Assembly: GCF_023243075.1 (NCBI RefSeq)
Contig: NZ_JALKFZ020000128.1
Coordinates: 1-39,619 of the forward strand
Length of the DNA stretch: 39,619 nucleotides
Direction: 5' to 3'
Origin: Frankia sp. AiPa1
Lineage (GTDB): Bacteria > Actinomycetota > Actinomycetes > Frankiales > Frankiaceae
In this document: positions 33,130 to 39,619 of the stretch, one piece after another
Layout of the letters: every line of letters starts with the position of its first letter
How positions within the stretch are numbered: the first letter of the stretch is position 1
Translations under genes and position numbers: made by a program
The notes under the pieces: generated by a model
What the model was told of the DNA's origin: nothing
Database searches by the model: none
The model's input: the letters and a program-made list of their open reading frames with translations, nothing else

Positions 33130-33882
33130 TCAGCAGCCGCGTTGGAGGAGGAGGGCCTTGCCCATCGCCGCCCACTCGTAGGCGATCATGTACGGCCACA
33201 TGGCGCGGGGCGGATGGACGCCGATCATCCGGGCCTGGCCGTCGTAGCAGCGGCTCAGCCGGAGTCGAGCTCGAGTGGTCTGGGTCGTGGCGGTGATCAC
33301 GATCACGGAGTGCCAGCCTCGCTGGGCGGCAGCCGCGGCCAGCCAGCGTGACTCGCCGCGGGTGGTGAGCGGGTCGGGCGCGAAACAGATCACCTCCACG
33401 CCCATGAGCCCGCTGGGGCAGGGATCGTCGGCGGTCGGCGTGGAGACGGCCAGGACCGGTGCGTAGCCCGCGCGCGCCAAGGCGACGGCGCGTTCGATCC
33501 GCCCCGGACTTCCGGCGAACATCACGATCGCGTCAGCCGGTGCGGGCCGATCCTGGTGCGGCAGGACGAACAGCCGCACCGTCGCCACCGCAACGGCGAT
33601 CGCCATGGCGCCCACGGCGCCCACCAAGGCAGGCCGCCGCCAGCGCCCAGCACGCCGCGGTCGCCCTGCTCGCGAGGCCAGCCCCGGCTGCTGGCCCACC
33701 CCCTGCTCCACGGGACCGGGGTCAGCCCCGGGTCTAGGGCGGGGGAATTCCCCTGTTCCGGGGTGCCGCTGCGACACACCTGACAACTCCGGCCCCGAAG
33801 ACGACGGCCCCGAAGACGACGGCCCCGAAGACGGCCCCGAAGACGACGGTGTCGCGCCGTCGGAAGGTCCCGCCGTCGTCAT
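33130..33882 (-). CDS. YdcF/SanA-like (DUF218) membrane protein
   Basis: 250 residues from ATG 33882 (GGGAGGAG before it). The N-terminus (about 1-85) is low-complexity, including SGPSSSGP-type repeats coded by 15-bp DNA units. One membrane segment, ALVGAVGAMAIAVAVATVRL, follows, then the DUF218 domain: PADAIVMFAGSPGRIERAVA, RAGYAPVLAVST, HSVIVITATTQTTRARLRLS and YMIAYEWAAMGKALLL at the end. In family members the GxxxRxxxAxxL segment and TxxTRAR motif are typical. DUF218 proteins are linked to cell-envelope functions; its exact role is unknown. It converges with rsmI (43 bp). Confidence 0.72.
   Translation of the reverse strand: MTTAGPSDGATPSSSGPSSGPSSSGPSSSGPELSGVSQRHPGTGEFPRPRPGADPGPVEQGVGQQPGLASRAGRPRRAGRWRRPALVGAVGAMAIAVAVATVRLFVLPHQDRPAPADAIVMFAGSPGRIERAVALARAGYAPVLAVSTPTADDPCPSGLMGVEVICFAPDPLTTRGESRWLAAAAAQRGWHSVIVITATTQTTRARLRLSRCYDGQARMIGVHPPRAMWPYMIAYEWAAMGKALLLQRGC
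33791..33847. repeat. 15-bp repeats in the N-terminal part of the YdcF-like gene
   Basis: GGCCCCGAAGACGAC at 33791-33805, 33806-33820 and 33833-33847, with a 12-bp copy (33821-33832) in between. The minus strand codes Ser-Ser-Ser-Gly-Pro units. Unit sizes of 12 and 15 keep the frame. Confidence 0.88.
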
Positions 33883-34037
33883 GGCTCCTCCCGCGCGTGT
33901 GTCCCGGACAGCTCCGAGAGTGATCACGGCGGGCCGTCCCAGCCTGGCGTCGCCTCGGTCGATCGTCCACCGTCAGGGCCCCACCATGAGGGACCCCACC
34001 ACCGACACCGAGCCAATCACGGCACGTCCCGCGCGGT

Positions 34038-35141
34038 TCAGCCGGGCACGGCCCGCGGGAACGCGGTGGGGGCGCGAGTGATCAGTCGCGGATGGGTGAA
34101 CGTGGCGCGGGCGACGTCCCGTGGCCAGACCGTGAAGGACGACCCGTCCTGCCACTGCACGATCGGGATCTGATGGCCGACCTGCAGACCCGTCGCCTCG
34201 TCCAATCGGAACCGCCCGAGCAGGGTGGTGGTGTCGATGCCACGGGCGGCGGCGAGCACCGAGGTGTCCTGGATGCCGCCGCAGAACCGGATCGCCCGGC
34301 CCAGGATCAGGCCGGTGACGTACGCCCAGGCGGCGGTCTCCGTCGGCGCGGCACCGTGCAGGGCGGTGTAGTCGGCGGTGAACTCCCGCGCCGTCGGGCC
34401 GGTCGAGGTAGGGCGCGTGCTCTCCGGCAGCCAGCTGCCGGGCGCGAGTAGCCGTTCCCGCAGGTCACCGAGGCTCGCGGTGGCCTGTGCGCTGACCGCG
34501 GTGGAGAACGCCGCCGCTCGCCAGGGCCGGCGCAGCAGGATGTTCGCCGCGGCCAGCTCGTCGTCCGGAGCCGCATGGACGATCAGGATGTCGCCGGGAG
34601 GCAGCCGGCTCGCCGCCTGCGTGGCCCGGCCGGGGGGGAAGACGTGTGAGGTGACCTCGAATGCCTGGCCGGCGGCCGCCGCCCGGGTCAGCGAGGTGAT
34701 CTCGACCGCGGTGTCCCCGGACGCCAGCAGCACGACCTTGCGCGCCCTCCGGTCGGTTGCCCGGACCAGGGACAGGACGCCGCGCGGCCAGGTGGACGTG
34801 GCCGCGGCGATGTTGACGACGTTGGGGAAGGCCTGGCGGACGAACCGGGTGGACGGCGCGCCGGTGTTGAACACCACCCGGTGCGTCGCCGCGCATGCCG
34901 CCAGGGCTGCCCGGTGCCCGTAGGGTCCGAGCAGGGCGTCTGGCTGGGCGGCGGTGGCCGCGCGCATCGCCGCGGCGGGGTCGGGATAGGCGTCGTACGC
35001 GGCGAGATTCACCTCGTCCCAGGGCGCGGGCAGGCGCTCGTCGCGTGCCCAGAGCGTGACACCGCGCAGCCCGGCGAGCCCCTGGGCGGCATCCGGCCCG
35101 GTCAGGGGGGTGACGAGGGCAACGGTCAGTGGCGTCGTCAT
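34038..35141 (-). CDS. Type-1 periplasmic-binding-fold protein without signal peptide
   Basis: 367 residues from ATG 35141. The fold is that of branched-chain amino-acid binding proteins: LTVALVTPLTGPDAAQGLAG at the start, then QPDALLGPYGHRAALAACAA, NTGAPSTRFVRQAFPNVVNI, RKVVLLASGDTAVEITSLTR, REFTADYTALHGAAPTETAA and GLILGRAIRFCGG. There is no signal peptide or lipobox: the sequence begins straight at the first strand, and the upstream frame up to 35423 contains no hydrophobic segment. No ABC permease or ATPase gene is near. It is thus probably a cytosolic ligand-sensing protein rather than a transporter subunit. It is divergent to tatD over 124 bp. Confidence 0.8.
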   Translation of the reverse strand: MTTPLTVALVTPLTGPDAAQGLAGLRGVTLWARDERLPAPWDEVNLAAYDAYPDPAAAMRAATAAQPDALLGPYGHRAALAACAATHRVVFNTGAPSTRFVRQAFPNVVNIAAATSTWPRGVLSLVRATDRRARKVVLLASGDTAVEITSLTRAAAAGQAFEVTSHVFPPGRATQAASRLPPGDILIVHAAPDDELAAANILLRRPWRAAAFSTAVSAQATASLGDLRERLLAPGSWLPESTRPTSTGPTAREFTADYTALHGAAPTETAAWAYVTGLILGRAIRFCGGIQDTSVLAAARGIDTTTLLGRFRLDEATGLQVGHQIPIVQWQDGSSFTVWPRDVARATFTHPRLITRAPTAFPRAVPG

Positions 35142-35265
35142 CGGCGGGAATCCCTGCAGTCGTTCACCCGATAAGCGTCCCATGTCCGTTTGGGGAATTG
35201 CGCGGGACGGCGGATGCTCCCCGTAGAATTTCCTGATACCGCGGGGACGGTCCCGGTGCGGAAGG

Positions 35266-36102
35266 GTGGTGCGCAAGGTGGCGCGAAACTCCGGCCGGAC
35301 CGGTGATCCACCACCGTCACCCGACCCCCTTCCGGTTGCGGTCGCAGACAGCCACTGCCATCTGGACCTTATGGACACCGAGGTCGAAGCTGCCCTCGCC
35401 GCGGCGACCGCCGTCGGCGTCACCCGGGCGGTGACCGTCGGTGTCGACCTGCTGACCAGTCGCTGGCAGGTGGAAATCGCGCAGGCTCATCCTCAGCTCT
35501 ACGCCGCTGTGGCCATCCACCCCAACGAGGCAGCCCGGGGCGTGAGCGAGGAAACGTTTCGGGCTGTCACCGAGCTAGCCCGTAGGGACAAGGTCCGGGC
35601 GGTGGGGGAAACCGGTCTGGACTACTTCCGCACCCCGCCCGAAGGCCACGCCCACCAGCAGGAGAGCTTCCGCCGGCACATCGCGATCGCCAAGGAGACC
35701 GGCCGTGCTCTGATGATCCACGACCGGGAGGCGCACGAGGACACGCTGCGCATCCTCGCCGAGGAGGGGGCCCCGCGGACCGTCGTCTTCCACGCCTTCT
35801 CCGGCGACGCGGCCATGGCCAAGGTCTGCGCGGACGCCGGGTACGTGATGTCCTTCGCCGGGAACGTGACGTTCAAGAACGCGGCGAACCTGCGCGAGGC
35901 GGCCATGGTCGCTCCGCCCGAGCTGCTGCTGGTCGAGACCGACGCCCCGTTCCTCACCCCCGTGCCGTGGCGGGGCCGTCCCGGTGGCCCATACCTCCTT
36001 CCGTTGACGCTGCGGGTGCTCGCCGCGACGCGCGGGGTGGGTGTCGCCGAGCTCGGGGCGGCCATCGCCGCCAACGCCGAGCGGGTGTTCGGGCCCTGGT
36101 AG
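35266..36102 (+). CDS. tatD: TatD-family metal-dependent DNase
   Basis: 278 residues from GTG 35266 or 35269. TatD enzymes are Mg-dependent 3'-5' exonucleases/repair enzymes with a TIM-barrel fold. Motifs: [12 protein letters not shown] (metal-binding HxH), [62 protein letters not shown], and [20 protein letters not shown] with metal and catalytic Asp, ending [16 protein letters not shown]. All ligands are present. ksgA begins 5 bp after the stop, so they are co-transcribed. TAGAAT at 35224-35229 is a possible -10. Confidence 0.95.
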   Translation: MVRKVARNSGRTGDPPPSPDPLPVAVADSHCHLDLMDTEVEAALAAATAVGVTRAVTVGVDLLTSRWQVEIAQAHPQLYAAVAIHPNEAARGVSEETFRAVTELARRDKVRAVGETGLDYFRTPPEGHAHQQESFRRHIAIAKETGRALMIHDREAHEDTLRILAEEGAPRTVVFHAFSGDAAMAKVCADAGYVMSFAGNVTFKNAANLREAAMVAPPELLLVETDAPFLTPVPWRGRPGGPYLLPLTLRVLAATRGVGVAELGAAIAANAERVFGPW

Positions 36103-36107
36103 ACCTC

Positions 36108-37052
36108 GTGGCTCCCGGTGCCCAGGCGGCCGGCGGGTTTCCGGCCGACGGGCTGCTCGCCCCGGCGGACCTGCGGGCGTTGGCGCACGCACTCGACCTG
36201 CGTCCGACGAAACGCCGTGGGCAGAACTTCCTCGTCGATGCGAACACCGTGCGTCGCCTCGTCCGCCTGGCCGCCATCCGCCCCGGCGATTCGGTCCTTG
36301 AGATCGGCCCCGGCCTGGGCTCGCTGACCCTCGGGCTGATCGGCGCCGTCGGCCCCGCGCCCGGTCCCGCGGGACCGCTGGGAACCGTCGTCGCCGTCGA
36401 GGTGGATCCGGCGCTCGCCGCCGCGCTGCCGGCGACGGTGGCTGCCCGGCTGCCACCGCACATCGCCGGCGGCCTGCGGGTGGTGCATGCCGATGGTCTG
36501 CGGATCGCCCCGGTGGACCTGCCCGGCGATCTCCCGGCGGGCCCGCCGACGGTGCTCGCCGCGAACCTCCCTTACAACATCGCCGTGCCGCTGCTGCTCG
36601 GGCTGCTCGAACGGTTCCCGTCGTTGCGGCGCGGCCTGGTCATGGTGCAGGCGGAGGTCGCCGATCGGCTCACCGCGTCCCCTGGCGGGCGGGTGTACGG
36701 CGCGCCGAGCGTGAAACTGGCCTGGTACGCGCACAGCCGCCCGGCTGGTGGGGTGCCACGGCCGGTTTTCTGGCCGCAGCCGAACGTCGACTCCGGGCTG
36801 GTCGCGTTCACCCGCCGCGAGTCACCGCCAGGACCGCCCGACCTGCGGGCGGAGGTGTTCGCCGCGGTCGACGCCGCGTTCGCCCAGCGCCGCAAGACCT
36901 TGCGGACCGCCCTGGCCGGATGGGCCGGCTCCGCGGCCGCTGCGACGTCCGTCGCCCAGGCCGCCGGCGTCGACCCGGGAGCCCGCGGTGAGACGCTGGA
37001 CGTCGACGCCTACTGCCGCCTCGCCCTCGCTCGTCGCCGGAGAGAGAGTTGA
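36108..37052 (+). CDS. rsmA: 16S rRNA dimethyladenosine transferase KsgA/RsmA
   Basis: 314 residues from GTG 36108; no clear ribosome-binding site, so translation may depend on coupling to tatD. It dimethylates A1518 and A1519 of 16S rRNA during late small-subunit assembly. Motifs: [20 protein letters not shown] (35-55), [19 protein letters not shown] (SAM-binding motif I), [39 protein letters not shown] (NLPY active site motif IV) and [17 protein letters not shown]. The end, [16 protein letters not shown], is also conserved. The gene ends 3 bp before the trpS stop on the other strand. Confidence 0.95.
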   Translation: MAPGAQAAGGFPADGLLAPADLRALAHALDLRPTKRRGQNFLVDANTVRRLVRLAAIRPGDSVLEIGPGLGSLTLGLIGAVGPAPGPAGPLGTVVAVEVDPALAAALPATVAARLPPHIAGGLRVVHADGLRIAPVDLPGDLPAGPPTVLAANLPYNIAVPLLLGLLERFPSLRRGLVMVQAEVADRLTASPGGRVYGAPSVKLAWYAHSRPAGGVPRPVFWPQPNVDSGLVAFTRRESPPGPPDLRAEVFAAVDAAFAQRRKTLRTALAGWAGSAAAATSVAQAAGVDPGARGETLDVDAYCRLALARRRRES

Positions 37053-37055
37053 CGG

Positions 37056-38081
37056 TCAGCCGGCGGAGATGCCGATGGCGTGACGGACGCCGGCAAGCAC
37101 CGGTCGGGCGCGGTCGCGGGCGCGTTCGGCACCGTCGGCGAGAATGGCGTCAAGATCGCTGCCCGGAGCGATCAGGTCGTCGTGACGATCGCGCAGTGGG
37201 GACAACCAGGTGTTCAGCGTCTCGTAGAGCGCGTTCTTCAGCTCGCCCCATCCGGTGCCGCCTGCCTCGAGGCGGGCTCGCATGTCCTTGATCTCTTCGG
37301 GGCTGGCGAAGTTCTCGTACAGGGCGAAGGCGGCGCAGGCGTCCGGGTTCTTGGGTTCCTCGACCGGGGTGCTGTCGCTCACGATGCCGCGGACAAGCTT
37401 GCGCAACTGCTTTTCCGGTGCGAACAGCGGAATCGTGTTGCGGTAGGACTTGCTCATCTTGCGGCCGTCCGTGCCGGGTAGCGTCTTCGCGGATGCGCCT
37501 TCGGGATAGCGGCCCGCCGGGATTTTCAGGGCGAAACCGTCCCCATACAGATGATTGTATGATCCGGCGATGTCGGCGGCGTATTCCACGTGCTGGGACT
37601 GGTCCAGACCGACCGGCACGACATCCGTGTTCATGATGAGGATGTCGACCGCCATCAGGATGGGGTAGTTGAACAGACCCATGCTGATGCCGGCGTCGAG
37701 ATCCTTCGATCCGCTCTCGGCATTGCGGTCGCGGGCGGCCTTGTAGGCGTGGGCCCGGTTCATCAGGCCCTTCGCGGTCACGCAGGACAGCACCCAGCTG
37801 AGTTCGAAGGTCTCGGGGACGTCGGACTGCCGATAGAAGATCGTCTTCGCGGGGTCGAGGCCGAGTGTGATCCAGGCCGCCGCCACCGAGCGGGTGTAAC
37901 GAGCCAACTCCTCGTGGTCACGAACTGAGGTCAGGGCGTGATAGTCGGCGATGAAGTAGATCGACTCGTAGGTCTCGGTGAGTTCCAGCGACGGCCGGAT
38001 CGCCCCGATGTAGTTCCCAAGATGCGGCTCGCCCGTCGGTTTGATGCCGGTGAGTGACACCTTCGGCTGTTCCACTGCCAT
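37056..38081 (-). CDS. trpS: Tryptophanyl-tRNA synthetase
   Basis: 341 residues, normal class Ic length. It charges tRNA-Trp with tryptophan in the cytosol. The HIGH-like motif is PTGEPHLGNYIGAIRPSLEL near 15-34 and the KMSKS loop is DGRKMSKSYRNTIPLF near 200. Further typical parts: YFIADYHALTSVRDHEELAR, MGLFNYPILMAVDILIMNTD and VPVGLDQSQHVEYAADIA (adenylate site). TAGACT stands 8 nt before ATG 38081, so its own short-leader promoter lies in the 70-bp space to prs. A 16-bp tandem repeat lies in the same space. Confidence 0.96.
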   Translation of the reverse strand: MAVEQPKVSLTGIKPTGEPHLGNYIGAIRPSLELTETYESIYFIADYHALTSVRDHEELARYTRSVAAAWITLGLDPAKTIFYRQSDVPETFELSWVLSCVTAKGLMNRAHAYKAARDRNAESGSKDLDAGISMGLFNYPILMAVDILIMNTDVVPVGLDQSQHVEYAADIAGSYNHLYGDGFALKIPAGRYPEGASAKTLPGTDGRKMSKSYRNTIPLFAPEKQLRKLVRGIVSDSTPVEEPKNPDACAAFALYENFASPEEIKDMRARLEAGGTGWGELKNALYETLNTWLSPLRDRHDDLIAPGSDLDAILADGAERARDRARPVLAGVRHAIGISAG

Positions 38082-38123
38082 GGCAGGGCAGTCTACGGAG
38101 CCACCGGCCTCGACCCGCCGTGG

Positions 38124-38155
38124 GCATCACCGGCGTCAGGCATCACCGGCGTCAG
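38124..38155. repeat. Tandem 16-bp duplication over the prs stop codon
   Basis: GCATCACCGGCGTCAG occurs twice in a row (38124-38139, 38140-38155) with a partial third (GCATC) at 38156. The copy on the right holds the prs stop codon (minus strand TGA at 38152-38154), so the duplicate copy sits just behind the stop. Confidence 0.9.
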
Positions 38156-39126
38156 GCATCGCCGCCGAACAGGCCGGTGACCGAGCCGTCCTCGAAGACG
38201 GCCTTGATCGCGGCGGCGAGCAGCGGCGCGATCGACAGTTCGGTGATCTTGTCGATGCGGGCCTCGCTCGACAGCGGCAGCGTGTTGGTGAGCACGACCT
38301 CGCTGATCTCGGAGTTCTTCAGCCGGTCGGCCGCTGGGCCGGACAGGACCCCGTGGGTGGCCGCGGCGATGACGTTCGCGGCGCCATGCGCCCGCAGCGA
38401 CTCGGCGGCCTTGGTGATCGTGCCGGCCGTGTCGATCATGTCGTCGACGATGACGCAGGTCCGGCCGCGGACCTCGCCGACCACATCGAACATCTTGACC
38501 TGGTTCGGGACATCCGGGTCGCGTCGCTTGTGGATGATTGCCAGCGGACAGCCGAGCCGGTCGGTCCACCGCTCGGCGACCCGGACTCTCCCGGAGTCGG
38601 GCGCGACGACGGTGACCTCCGAGGTGTCGAGTTTGTTCTCGATGTAGTCGGCCAGCAGCGGGAGCGCGAACAGATGGTCCACGGGGCCGTCGAAGAAACC
38701 CTGGATCTGCGCGGTGTGCAGGTCCACGGACATCAGCCGGTGGGCGCCGGCGGTCTTGAACAGGTCGGCGACGAGCCGGGCGGAGATCGGTTCCCGGCCG
38801 CGATGCTTCTTGTCCTGGCGGGCGTACGGGTAGAAGGGCGCGACCACGGTGATCCGCTTGGCGCTGGCCCGCTTCAGCGCGTCCACCATGATCAATTGCT
38901 CCATCAGCCAGGTGTTGACCGGGGCGGAGTGGCACTGCAGGACGAACGCGTCGCAGCCGCGCACCGATTCGGAGAACCGGACGAAGATCTCTCCACTGGC
39001 GAACTCGTAGGCGTTCGTCGGTACCGGTTCGACGTCCAGTTCAGCAGCGACCTCCGCGGCCAGGGCCGGATGTGAGCGTCCCGCGAACAGCATCAGATTG
39101 CGCCGGTTCTCGGTCTGGTAGGCCAC
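38152..39126 (-). CDS. prs: Ribose-phosphate pyrophosphokinase (PRPP synthetase)
   Basis: 324 residues from GTG 39126, preferred since GAGGAG lies 6 nt before it; 39129 is the alternative. It makes PRPP from ribose 5-phosphate and ATP for nucleotides, His and Trp synthesis. Motifs: LFAGRSHPALAAEVAAELDV, VVAPFYPYARQDKKHRGREP (catalytic flexible loop), SVDLHTAQIQGFFDGPVDHL, VVAPDSGRVRVAERWTDRLG and the PRPP loop CVIVDDMIDTAGTITKAAES. All conserved. In many actinobacteria glmU stands directly upstream; here an IS605-type element lies there in divergent orientation, although glmU may be beyond the window. Confidence 0.95.
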   Translation of the reverse strand: MAYQTENRRNLMLFAGRSHPALAAEVAAELDVEPVPTNAYEFASGEIFVRFSESVRGCDAFVLQCHSAPVNTWLMEQLIMVDALKRASAKRITVVAPFYPYARQDKKHRGREPISARLVADLFKTAGAHRLMSVDLHTAQIQGFFDGPVDHLFALPLLADYIENKLDTSEVTVVAPDSGRVRVAERWTDRLGCPLAIIHKRRDPDVPNQVKMFDVVGEVRGRTCVIVDDMIDTAGTITKAAESLRAHGAANVIAAATHGVLSGPAADRLKNSEISEVVLTNTLPLSSEARIDKITELSIAPLLAAAIKAVFEDGSVTGLFGGDA

Positions 39127-39239
39127 CACGTTCTCCTCGGGCGCGCAGGACGGCAGATGCGGTACGAAATCGAAGGCTGGTACGAAAGGCATCGCGGGAC
39201 CGGGCGCTGCGCCGCAGGACCTGGCGCCCGGCGCCGGCC

Positions 39240-39274
39240 CCCGGGTCCCGGGTCCCGGGGCCCGGGGCCCGGGG
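39240..39274. repeat. Five 7-bp tandem units CCCGGGK
   Basis: CCCGGGT twice (39240-39253) then CCCGGGG three times (39254-39274). Each unit is self-complementary, so a stack of alternative hairpins can form. It lies about 115 bp upstream of prs, between prs and the transposon-like element. It may be part of a terminator or of an element end. Beyond it no gene is supported up to 39487. Confidence 0.85.
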
Positions 39275-39410
39275 CGACCAGTGTGGCCCGGCGCTGGTCG
39301 GAGGGTTGGGTCAGACGGCTCTACGTTCTGCTTCCCGCTCCCGGAACGCCAGTGATGCCGGCCGCGCTCGGCTGGTTGTGCGTGATGTCACCGGATTCGC
39401 GCCGTGGATG

Positions 39411-39430
39411 CCCCGGCCTTCAGGTCGGGG
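39411..39430 (+). other. IS605-type end hairpin
   Basis: CCCCGGCC (39411-39418) and GGTCGGGG (39423-39430) pair over eight positions around a TTCA loop, with one G-T pair. Such hairpins more often follow tnpB (right end and omega RNA tail in these actinobacterial elements); here it precedes the gene. It is either the left-end hairpin of this element or the right end of a lost neighbour. Confidence 0.65.
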
Positions 39431-39475
39431 AGGAGACGGCGCCCCACGCTGGAACACATACTCGGATCCTTTCGG

Positions 39476-39481
39476 TAGAAT
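39476..39481 (+). promoter_or_regulatory. Probable -10 of tnpB
   Basis: TAGAAT lies 6 nt before ATG 39488, the leaderless spacing seen at several other genes in this window. No convincing -35 was found. Confidence 0.5.
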
Positions 39482-39487
39482 GATGCC

Positions 39488-39619
39488 ATGTCCCGCTACC
39501 GGCTTTATCCGACCGCCGATCAGGCGGCCGTGATGGGCGGGCATTGCGGGCATGCACGCTATGTGTGGAACCTGGCCGTGGAACAGCAGTCGTGGTGGAG
39601 TTCTCGCCGTGGGCCGGCG
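39488..39619 (+). CDS. tnpB: TnpB (IS605 OrfB) N-terminal fragment, cut by the window end
   Basis: 44 codons are visible: SRYRLYPTADQAAVMGGHCG, then HARYVWNLAVEQQSWWSSRR. This matches the N-terminal HTH/WED start of TnpB, typical for RFRLYPT and C-HARYVWN. TnpB is an RNA-guided nuclease, the ancestor of Cas12, coded by IS200/IS605 elements and guided by omega RNA from the element right end. The rest, including the RuvC residues and zinc finger, is outside the window, so it cannot be said whether it is intact. No tnpA is seen upstream, so the element may be of the tnpB-only class. Confidence 0.82.
   Translation, partial: MSRYRLYPTADQAAVMGGHCGHARYVWNLAVEQQSWWSSRRGPA

Larger units (their letters stand above)
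39390..39619 (+). mobile_element. IS200/IS605-type (TnpB) element, left part only
   Basis: A subterminal-type hairpin at 39411-39430 is followed after 57 bp by the start of a tnpB gene that leaves the window. The exact left end is not determined; the limit given is approximate. The hairpin with GC-stem and TTCA loop, followed by GAGGAGAC, resembles ends of IS605/IS1341 elements, where it is recognised by TnpA or is part of the omega RNA. Confidence 0.6.

Overview
The window is high-GC DNA with strong third-position GC bias, many GTG starts, frequent leaderless promoters and an actinobacterial core-gene order (divergent pmt/rsmI, then tatD-ksgA, with trpS and prs converging on them). It is most likely chromosomal DNA of a filamentous actinobacterium. 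The general style of the proteins (Ala/Pro/Gly-rich linkers, XRE-TPR regulator, HTH-Mop protein) is Frankia-like, but genus assignment is inference only.

Left end, about 1-3.56 kb: the end of an integrated element. A tyrosine integrase overlaps a small helix-turn-helix protein gene and lies against a tRNA-Ala(CGC) gene with a shared bidirectional terminator between them. An XRE-TPR regulator gene broken by two frameshifts lies further in. The rest of the element is beyond the left edge.

From 3.5 to 21 kb the region is mostly accessory chromosome. It holds a hypothetical protein ending inside the tRNA, a phosphoribosyltransferase-hydrolase fusion and a CBS-DUF1918 protein (stress/dormancy type). 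A molybdate operon follows (HTH-Mop, modB, modC) without a modA gene. Next are a Nudix protein with a degenerate box, a stand-alone SLOG-fold protein and a membrane-anchored pseudokinase with a duplicated extracellular motif. A TetR/DHA2-MFS efflux pair has two clear operators placed on its promoter. A divergent TesB-like thioesterase faces a cysteine hydrolase-NCS2 permease operon that resembles biuret/ureide uptake and breakdown.

From 21 to 30 kb, mostly on the minus strand, come a GH43-like membrane-anchored propeller protein with an Arg-Asp repeat tail, a SulP anion transporter with a STAS domain, a DUF305 membrane protein, an FHA protein with zinc ribbon and Gly-His repeats, a GH15 trehalase/glucoamylase, and two hypothetical genes.

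From 30.4 to 39.1 kb is the conserved core: protein O-mannosyltransferase and rsmI from a 40-bp divergent promoter, a YdcF-like protein, a type-1 periplasmic-binding-fold protein with no signal peptide, tatD, ksgA, trpS and prs. The window ends in the first 44 codons of an IS200/IS605-type tnpB, preceded by a hairpin typical of the ends of such elements. Short in-frame repeats (6, 15 bp units) recur in several genes, and leaderless promoters (TANNNT about 6 nt before the start codon) recur in many.
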